A stretch of 64,000 nucleotides of DNA from Evernia prunastri (lineage: Eukaryota > Ascomycota > Lecanoromycetes > Lecanorales > Parmeliaceae), in the NCBI GenBank assembly GCA_003184365.1, contig NKYR01000011.1, positions 424,837 through 488,836 on the forward strand, written 5' to 3'. The position numbers and the translations under genes were made by a program. The stretch's first letter is position 1. Each line of letters starts with the position of its first letter. Shown here piece by piece: positions 56,510 through 64,000 of the stretch. Under the pieces are notes generated by a model that had not been told where the DNA came from, made no database searches, and saw only the letters and a list, made by a program, of their open reading frames with translations.

Positions 56510-57060
56510 CCACAGCAGGGCTGGGGGTTAGTCGCTCACACCAATATCGCTATACTTCTCGCATGAGCATAGCCCATGTGCATTTGCATTGCATCGTTCC
56601 AGCCATTGTTTCATGCTATGGCAAGTGGCCATGGCGAGTGGCCATGGCAGAGTGGGGAGAGTGGGGAGAGGCCATAGCAGAGTGGGGGATCCTTAGCCAT
56701 TTTTGGTGTGGAATGCCCTATATATAATATGTCATCCCGCAGGCAATTGTCTCTTCAGTCAATTCTTCTCATTCAGAGCAATTGCACATTTTCTTCCCAC
56801 CCTCCCACGCCTGTATTTAGTCTAGCTAGCTGCTTTCACTCCAAGACATGTCGCTATAGATATGGGAGTTTTTCTAGTGCTGAGGTACGAGAATACGCCT
56901 ACGACGGCCTCTATTCAGTGGTTTACCTCGGCCTGGAATAGGCCAATCAAGTTGTTTATTGACACATTGTTCAGGTCACATGTTTTCGCGATGATGTGGC
57001 GAAGACTAACACCCAAGTCAGACCGCCGGTCTGCAGCCATTTTCTCGGGCCAGCTTAGGA
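56510..57060 (+). repeat. Dispersed repeat of unknown class, copy 1
   Basis: Ordered blocks are shared with 61570-62040 and 62410-62870: GGGGGTTAGTCGCTC, AATATCGCT, then CCCACGCCTGTAT.TAG, a TTTCACTCC block, GGGAGTTTTTCTAG, GGCCTCTATT and GCGAAGACTAA. The copies are diverged but collinear. There is no coding content and no clear terminal repeats. Confidence 0.75.
56618..56690. repeat. Short tandem repeat of GTGGCCATGGC / GAGTGGGGA units
   Basis: GGCCATGGCGAGT-like and GAGTGGGGA units are repeated side by side inside repeat copy 1. They are absent from the other two copies. Confidence 0.8.
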
Positions 57061-58215
57061 TTTGAGTATTGAGGGGAGATTAGGGTCGTGGTGTGAAGAT
57101 TTGCTGTTCAAAGATTCAAGTAATGGCATATGTTGTAGCAAAGAGACTGTCTTTGACGTTATCGACACCTGATAGCTGGAAATTCGCAAATTATACCCAA
57201 TTGAGATGATTCATCCGCGAAACTCTCAAGAGTATGTATTGGAAGTCAACCCGTAAGCACGGGATCTTATGAGAACTCTTTTCCTGTGGGTCATTCCAAT
57301 TTTGATTGGGTACTCGGTCAACCCGGTGGTCTAAATCTCGTAATCGGCCACTCTGGCAGTTGCGTAGGATCCGACGAAGGTGAACGTAGAGTGATACCTG
57401 AGCCATCTGAGGCTGAGAATCACGGAGACTGTAAAGCTGCTATTAGCATTACTAAATAGAGTGTCTATTTCAAGACGCTTAGGAAGGTCGGATGTGACGG
57501 ATGCGAGGATTCGATGATACTCTACGAGATCGATACGAGAGAGATCGACGTCATAACGTCTTCAAGACTAAAAGATAAAATGGCAATGCAGAGATGGCTT
57601 CTAATCGTGAGGAAGGGCTGTGCCGGAAACATAGACCGGCAGTTGCAACGAGAGTACTTGAGAGATCGCGTCACATGATTTTGAGTTCGGATATCTTGCA
57701 TCTCAGTGACAATTTGGGACCGGAGATAGCTAGAACGTCTCAATTATACGCGCTGGTCGGGTTACTCCGACGTCGCAAGCGGAAAGCTCAAGCGTGAATT
57801 GCTGCCAGCGCTCAGCAGTCTGTGAATACGTCATCTCAAATACTTGCGCTCTAGTAATGCCCCATTTGGGGCCCGCAGGCACAGAGAGCGGAGCTAGACT
57901 TTGCGTTCAACACTGAAGAACGGAAATCTGTTCCAGTACCTTGCATCAATTATTTTGGTGAGTAATCATATGCTCTCCGCTTTCCTATGCTTTCTTATAA
58001 GCCTTCCAAGACTTCTTGTTGTAATTGAAACAAAAGATAAATTGGGTTTGAGTTTGCCTCTACTGTTCAAGTAAATCGCTCTCATGTATGTCTCAACATG
58101 GAGTCTTCTGCCGCAAGCACAAATGAGAGAAAGAGTAACTGGTTTCTAGCGCTGCTCGAGGAGACAACGAATACTATTGAACTAGGTTGTCTAGACTGAC
58201 AAACTAATACTTGAC

Positions 58216-59965
58216 CTACGTGGAACATCCCGCAGCCTTCAACGCATCTTGGGCTGCAGCCTTATACCCAGCTAGAAACGGTGGAATTGAGACCTTCTCT
58301 TTCTGGAGAGTTGCGATCTCTTCCTCGTAATCGTCATATCTGGCCTTTAGGCTGGCGCAGGTCTTGGCGTCAGCTTTCGCTGTAGGAGAAGGAGAGTTTT
58401 TGGACTGAGCAGTCGTCTGTTTCTTGGATGATGTAGTCTTAGCTAGCGTTGTGGTGAGCTTGCTGGAGGTTGTCGCCGATTTGGTGGTCGAGAAGGTGGA
58501 TTTTTTTGCACTGGATGTTGGCGCAGTGGAAGTCTTTACATTGGTCGTTGTCGCTTTGGATGTGGATTTGGTAACGCTGGATGTAGGCGTGGTGGAGTGA
58601 ACAGAAGTTGAAGCATGGTTAGATAGCTGGCTCGTGGCAGGCTTGGTTGTGGCAGGCTTGGATGTAGTAGGTTTATTTGTGCTCAATGAAGTGGACTTTA
58701 CGGAAGGCGAGGCTGTCGTGGCCACCTGTACTTTCGGCTTCGAAGTGGATGCTTGGCCCGTGCTTTTTGCGGCGCTGGAACTGGAGGTAGGAACTTTGGA
58801 GCTCGAAGACTTGATGACAGTGCTTGAGCTGAGTGAACCTAAGTGGATAGAAGATGATGAGGATATGGTGAGAAATGAGGAGATTGCTAGAGATGATGAT
58901 TGAGAAGTAACTGCTGTAGCGACCACGGTGCTTGTTGTTGAGGATGATCCTACTCGAGAGCAATGAAAAGTAAGCGAGAACGATCTTGTTCTTGAGGACG
59001 CTTCTAGACATACCGTAATTAAGACTCGGTGCTGTTGATGATGCAAAGGAGGATGACGCTGCGTTGATACTGACATTTAGGGGTAAAGAGCTAATGGATG
59101 GACTGCTAAGGGATACGGCAGTCCCTGTGGAACCAGAAGACGAAGAAGATGTGATAGGAACAGCAACACTCAATGCTGTAGATGCCGTTCCCGGATTAGA
59201 GCTCGATGTGGATGTGAGCGAGGTGGAGCTAGCAGAAGCTATTGCTAAAGGCGTAATACTGGCAGCTATGCTGGAGATAACAGACGAAGAGGCAGTTCCA
59301 GGTGTAGCAATTGAGCCGCTATCGGGGGCGCTGGAAGAACTCAAAGACGTCGTGGATGAGAACCCAATCGAACCCGACAGTGTCGACGAGGAACTTCCGG
59401 AGGCACTCGACGAAGCCGTCGATGATATAATGCTGGAAGATGGTGTACTGATTATAGCGCTTGGCGTCGATGGTACAATGCTGGAAGATGGAGTATTGAT
59501 TGTAGCGCTAGACGTCGATGATACAATGCTGGAAGATGGAGCACTGGTAGGAGCGCTAGACGTCGATGATAGAGTGCTGGAAGATGGAGCACTGGTTGGA
59601 GCGCTAGACGTCGGTGATACCGCCGAGAGTGAACCAGAGGCGCTTGAGGATGATAAAATTATAGTGGGTGACGTGCTTGAGACTGGAATACTCGATGTTA
59701 AGGATGTTACGGAAGGCCCGGCTGATTGGAAAGCGGTGCTGGTCGATTGACTGGAGGTTGACACACCAGGAGTCAAAGATGCACTGGACGATCCGCTCAC
59801 AACGGAAGATGTGGAAATGACCGATGACAAGGGGTTGCTGCTAAGTGCAATGGATGTAGCACTAGGCGTTGTGGAAGAGGTCGACGAAGTCGAGGCAGAA
59901 CTTGACTGCGCCAAAGCGGGATTCGCTACGGCAGCAAGGAAAAGAACGATGCTGGTGATCTTCAT
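58216..59965 (-). CDS. Mucin-like Ser/Thr-rich secreted protein
   Basis: Two exons (59965-59014 and 58952-58216; phase 1 GT-AG intron) give 562 aa. The signal peptide is MKITSIVLFLAAVANPALAQ. Nearly all the rest is Ser, Thr, Ala and Pro, expected to be heavily O-mannosylated. Residues encoded near 59390-59620 form tandem units of about 20 aa (SSSTLSSTSSAPTSAPSSS-like). The C-terminus differs: CASLKARYDDYEEEIATLQK, a short charged helix, and a final Cys (AAGCST), so the two Cys may close a loop. I see no clear GPI site. Probably a wall or surface protein. Long frames on the opposite strand, rich in Asp/Glu/Val, are shadows of this repetitive sequence. Confidence 0.85.
59390..59625 (-). repeat. 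In-gene tandem repeat of the mucin-like protein
   Basis: A unit of about 57-60 bp (GTGCTGGAAGATGGAGCACTG core on the plus strand is cut here to its recognisable part GGAAGATGGAGCACTGGT) recurs four to five times with small changes. It is likely to vary in copy number. Confidence 0.85.
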
Positions 59966-61569
59966 GACTGCGAGAGCGACTTTAGGTGAAGCTTGGGTCT
60001 TGTGAGCGCTTGAAGAGACTTAATTGTCTGTAGTGTGGGAGATATTCTATATAATTAGGACAGTTGCCGTCGAAGTCGTCGCGCATCTGACGTATCGTAG
60101 ATGAAGTCATGACCACAGCTATGCCGTGGACTTCCTGACGAACGAGCTATGTGGCAGATACCAATGGTAAGGTCCACAGTACGGATGGAGCATGACGGTC
60201 TCTGCGCCTTCTTAAAGCAAGATGTGACCTTGGGTGAGAGCTCCGTTTGGCTTGAGGTAAAAAGCGAAGATGCCACGATCCTATGGTTATTTCTTGTGCA
60301 AAGCTGTTGTCAAGTTTTCTAGAAGAAAATCGTAATTTGGTTGTTATTTTGTCAAAGTCATATCTAGTGAAGCTAAGATGAGTGGCGCAGCACAGTTGTC
60401 GAGGTTTGGTTCAGTGTCGAGAAGCACTCTTGAATAGTGTGTACTTGTAAGTCGGCAGCCTTCCACCATGATAGGCTACGGGTGGTGTGCGGCGTTATCC
60501 TTTCAAAAGCCAATCCACCATGATTGGTGTTGGCGGTTTATAGGCGCAAGTGGCGTCCTAAACCCATTGCTTAAGGTTTTGATGTCCCACGGCGCAACAA
60601 TGCCTAACATCAACCGCGCCTCGAAAACTCACGAACAACAAAATCTAATAAGATCAAATCATCAAGATGTATCAGCACATCTTCTACTCTTGGCCAGCCC
60701 TGAACTCATACCGTGGCTTCGAAGACGAAGGGAATCATACCGCAAATTCATTGGCGCATGCCTCTCCTTCTTGGAGAGGGGGATGTTGTAGTGAGCTTGC
60801 GATATGATTGGCGCCTGAAACGGGGAACGAGTGTAGGGTTGGCCTGAGCAACCCCCTAAGCGGGTCTGAATTACTGAGACTAACCTCTTCCCAAGACTCC
60901 GATCCAAGGCTCCTTCTGTGTCTTTTCTATCAAAGTCTCAGAATTCAACAACTCTCGAACTCGTACATAAGTTCACTCAGCATTGAATTAGTTATCGGAA
61001 GATCAGCTCATCCATCTTGTATGAGCGGCGATCAAATAATGAAACCGTTTCTCGGCAGGTCGATGCGGTGAGCGGATAATGCAATGATCAGCTTTTGTCT
61101 CTACTCTAAAGGCTAAATGAAAGTCATGGTTGGCACTGTTCGCATCGGGTAAGTAGGTCATCTCCAGAAAATGACCGACCGGTATAGTCGGGCCTGCCAA
61201 TTCTTTGTGTGTTATGAGTTGAGAATATTAACTCTCGCGTCGTCAGCGTCTGAAGATGATTGTGAGATGTGAAGCGGCTCAGAGACTGTGAGAGCACGGG
61301 GCCATACTTGACAGGAGTAAAGAAACGGTGGTTACGTTGACGCTGCCAAGACGCCCCGATCAAGTTCTATATCATCGAACCTCCAATTGAACTAATGTGA
61401 CGGGTTCGCATAATGTCTCACAGCTAATATTTAACGTGCGGGGTGTCATTCTAATTTTGTAAGGTACCAAAGACTGACTTTGATGGCACCGTGAATGAAC
61501 GATTCTTGTGCTCTGCACTTCTACTGTTGAAATTTTGTCGTGGAGAGCTGACACTAATCACGCCTGCAT

Positions 61570-62040
61570 GACAGGGGGTTAGTAGGCCTTAATATCGCTT
61601 ATATCGTTTCAGGCCTTGGTTGGAATGTTGGAATACGTGTCCTCTACAGGGGAGGTAGCTCATTAGGAAGCAGCATAAGTAGCTGGCTTCTATCTGCATT
61701 TGACTCTTCATTCGAATTGATCTCTTTCAGAGTCATAGCATTCTTTCGTCCCGCCCGCCCACGCCTGTTGCATGTATATAGCTTCGTTTTTCACTCCAGG
61801 TCTATGCTGCTAGAAGCATGGGAGTTAGTCTAGCGCTGGGGTTACGAGGATATGCCTTTTCAGGCCTCTATTGGACTCAGAGCCCTGGCGTTAGGTAGAC
61901 GCAACCACGTATCGACTTTCTGTATAGCCTCATGATTGCCATTTGCGTGATTCAGCCTCATGGTTGCCATTGTTTGCTACAGGGAAGAGATTTAGGATAC
62001 TAACGTGTTTTCGCCACAAGTATCTGCTGTTACCTGATTA
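61570..62040 (+). repeat. Dispersed repeat of unknown class, copy 2
   Basis: It starts near CAGGGGGTTAGTAGGCC with AATATCGCTTATATCG. It shares CTCTTTCAGAGTCATAGCATTC, cut here to CAGAGTCATAGCATTCTTTC, with copy 3, then CCCGCCCACGCCTGT, the TTTCACTCC block, CATGGGAGTTAGTCTAGC and GGCCTCTATT. Confidence 0.78.
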
Positions 62041-62409
62041 GCTCCATGCTGTTTAGAGCCTGTCTTCTAGGCTGCGCCCAAGTGAGTCAGAGTAGTTCGA
62101 CAGTGACCGAAACATGCTAAGTCTCAGGTACTTGTTGTCCCGAAAGCTTACACAGTGGGCGATAAGCAGTGTCTTTCCTTCGCTATTATATTCCATCGGG
62201 AAGGAAATCTAGCAATCAAGGTATCAAGAACCAAAGGTGAGGCTACGAAGCTTTAACATCATGCAGCACTGTCGTTGCTCCTACTTACTATGCCTCTTAG
62301 TTCATCAAATTGCGAGCCATACGTTGCAAATTTCAAAATGATCTGACTCGAGAAGAAGATTCATATATAGATGGCTTAGATGCTTCGAGCCCAAAATTGG
62401 CAGTGTAAT

Positions 62410-62870
62410 TTCGCTCCAGTGGGACTGGGGCTTAGTCGGTCGCATAGCATAGTGTTACATGGTAATATCGCTTAGCAAGCGATATTGCAGGTCCACATCG
62501 TGCTAAGCGATATTGCAGGCATTCCATAGAGACGCGATTCGCGTCAGGGACGCGATATCCAGAAGAGCCCTATTTATATGCGCTGCCCACCAGTGTTGGG
62601 CTCCTCATTCGATTCCATCTCTTTCAGAGCCATAGCATTCTTTCCTCGCCCGCCCACACCTGTATATAGCTTCATTTTACTCCGGGTTTAGCTAAACAAG
62701 CATTGGGAGTTTTCCTAGCACTGGGGGGTCTACATATGCCTCTTCAGGTAGCTAGCCCCGGTGTTGGGACCCCGCAACACATTTGCACCCGATTCCAGCT
62801 GTTTTTGGTGTCTCTACATGATGATAGGCGAAGACTAATCTACAGAGAAATTGAGAAGCCTTGCGACACA
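62410..62870 (+). repeat. Dispersed repeat of unknown class, copy 3
   Basis: It shares TGGGGCTTAGTCGGTCGCAT, CAGAGCCATAGCATTCTTTC, CCCGCCCACACCTGTATATA, TGGGAGTTTTCCTAGCACTG and GCGAAGACTAAT with the other copies in the same order. It contains a small palindrome, ATATCGCTTAGCAAGCGATAT, near 62464-62484, with a second GCTAAGCGATATTGCAGG just downstream. Confidence 0.78.
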
Positions 62871-63543
62871 TGACAGACATTCTTTTAGATTTCGTTGCCT
62901 CAAGACGATCTTGGCCGGTAAACGTCGCGAGTAGTCAATTCATCTTTACATGCTTGAGCTTAAGGTTGTTTGAAGCTTGAAGGCAGGTATCGTATGGTGA
63001 AACGTTGGATGACTGTATCGATCTAGATGTGGAGCTGAACAATCTTGACCAGGAGATCCTAGTACAGGATTTTTTTCTATCTAATTTTAGATAAGCCAGC
63101 TCGATGGATACTTAGCCTTCGAATATACACCAGTTTATTGTAAGTCCAACTCCGGAATCACGACTCTTAGTTGCGATTTGTTGTTGAAACAAGCCCTAAA
63201 GGCTTAGTGTAACCTCAGATTCCATCTCCGATGATTATTCGGGATCCTCGTAAGCCCCAACGTTACTGGCCGCAACCAGCTGAGAATCCATCCCGATGCA
63301 CGAATCAAGATTCACCGCCAGTTGTCTTGACGTAAGTGAGAGCTGAAGACCTAGGAATCCTGGTGTGCTTCCAGACTTCATTAAAGACCATGATTTTCTT
63401 GCTATTCTTCTTCATCTGTTTTTGGTACTAAAGAAGCCTTTGAGGCCATTTCGAGGACACTGAGGTGAACTTCCTCCGCCGTCGGTGAATTTTCAAAAAC
63501 ATTTACGCTTGAAGGTCCCAAAGAGTTCCAAAATTGCCCAACT

Positions 63544-64000
63544 TTGATCTTCGTACCAAAAATGCACATGAAAATCTTCCGCGCTGCGCTTGCTTTTGCG
63601 GCCGCTTCGAAAGCTAGTCCAATCGCGCCGCGACAAAATAGCTCTGCACCAACGCCCTCTTCTGTTGTACCGCCATCAAACCCAGAAATCTCCCAAGATC
63701 TCATCAACCAGCTTGAGCTCGCTGCCGACAGTGTGGATCGTTTCACCATTCTTCAAGCCCAAGGTCCGGCTGACACCTGGCTCAAATATGACTTCAACCC
63801 GACTGCCAACCCAAATCCTGGGGGAGGAAAAGGAGCCGGCGGGCAAGGAGATCTCGCAAACCGCAAAACATTTCCCGCGCTCATAAATCTCGGTGTTGCG
63901 GCTGTCAAAATTTGGGTTCTCAGCTATGACCTTTGCGCATGTCGGCTATATCACCAAATTTCTATGGGGTCAAAGACATCCCCCAGGAGATTCTGAGGTA
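63544..64000 (+). CDS. Spherulin-like cupin, secreted, cut by the window edge and possibly damaged
   Basis: The frame from 63544 (or the ATG at 63568, MKIFRAALAFAAASKASPIA, a better signal peptide) reads like fungal spherulation-type cupins: QDLINQLELAADSVDRFTIL, then TWLKYDFNPTANPNPGGGKG and LANRKTFPALINLGVA. In this family the next residues normally start the cupin barrel, with a Gly/Pro/Cys turn and a His-x-His metal motif. Here no frame gives that: one continues to a stop at 63996 and the alternative reads FSAMTFAHVGYITKF. It may be a splice I cannot see, a diverged cupin or a pseudogene. The true end lies beyond the window. Confidence 0.65.

Larger units (their letters stand above)
55098..58215. 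other. Gene-poor stretch holding repeat copy 1
   Basis: Only short frames without motifs are present. It contains the first copy of the dispersed repeat (56510-57060) and a GC-rich tandem patch at 56618-56690. Confidence 0.6.
59966..63543. other. Gene-poor stretch holding repeat copies 2 and 3
   Basis: No gene is recognised over 3.5 kb. Repeat copies at 61570-62040 and 62410-62870 account for part of it. The remainder has only short frames. Confidence 0.6.

Noticed and set aside
59064..59750. 228-codon plus-strand frame rich in Asp, Glu, Val and Leu
   Set aside because: It is the exact opposite strand of the Ser/Thr-rich mucin-like gene, whose signal peptide, splice sites and termini are coherent.

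Overview
The window is from a filamentous ascomycete (Pezizomycotina). The support is short 45-90 nt GT-AG introns with fungal-type splice sites, fungal-specific families (bifunctional CPS/KS diterpene synthase, iterative PKS, UMTA-type methyltransferase, Pth11/rhodopsin-like membrane proteins, a LysM protein, a Tad-like LINE, a MULE transposon) and AT-rich blocks that look RIP-mutated. I cannot name the genus.

Layout. 1-7.6 kb: the 5' part of a peptidyl-tRNA hydrolase 2 gene, a multi-spanning membrane protein, a broken NB-ARC (NLR-type) gene and a dienelactone hydrolase. 7.6-10.4 kb: AT-rich DNA holding a 12-bp tandem repeat and a MULE with perfect 61-bp inverted repeats and a 9-bp target duplication. 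10.4-32.4 kb: a diterpenoid-type biosynthetic region with a frameshifted GMC oxidoreductase, P450-A, a methyltransferase, P450-B, a rhodopsin-like membrane protein, P450-C (kaurene-oxidase-like), P450-D and a complete 955-aa bifunctional CPS/KS diterpene synthase. A Tad-LINE remnant and a GC-rich degenerate tandem repeat sit inside it at 13.4-14.4 kb. 32.4-37 kb: gene-poor DNA with palindromic MULE ends that look like assembly joins. 37-41 kb: a 791-aa secreted glycoprotein. 41-47.9 kb: an iterative type I PKS (KS-AT-degenerate DH-degenerate ER-KR-ACP). 49-60 kb: genes for secreted or surface proteins (a 175-aa secreted protein, a second rhodopsin-like protein, a second small secreted protein, a LysM protein, a mucin-like protein). 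60-64 kb: gene-poor DNA with two of three copies of an unidentified dispersed repeat, then the start of a spherulin/cupin-like gene cut by the window edge.

How the genes may work together (inference). The CPS/KS would cyclise geranylgeranyl diphosphate through its class II (DADD) and class I (DEYME) sites. Four P450s, the methyltransferase and possibly the GMC enzyme could then decorate the skeleton. No GGPP synthase, transporter or pathway regulator is visible, so precursor supply and export must lie elsewhere. Whether the PKS 8.6 kb away belongs to the same pathway is open. Most exon joins given here were derived by eye from splice signals, reading phase and family motifs.
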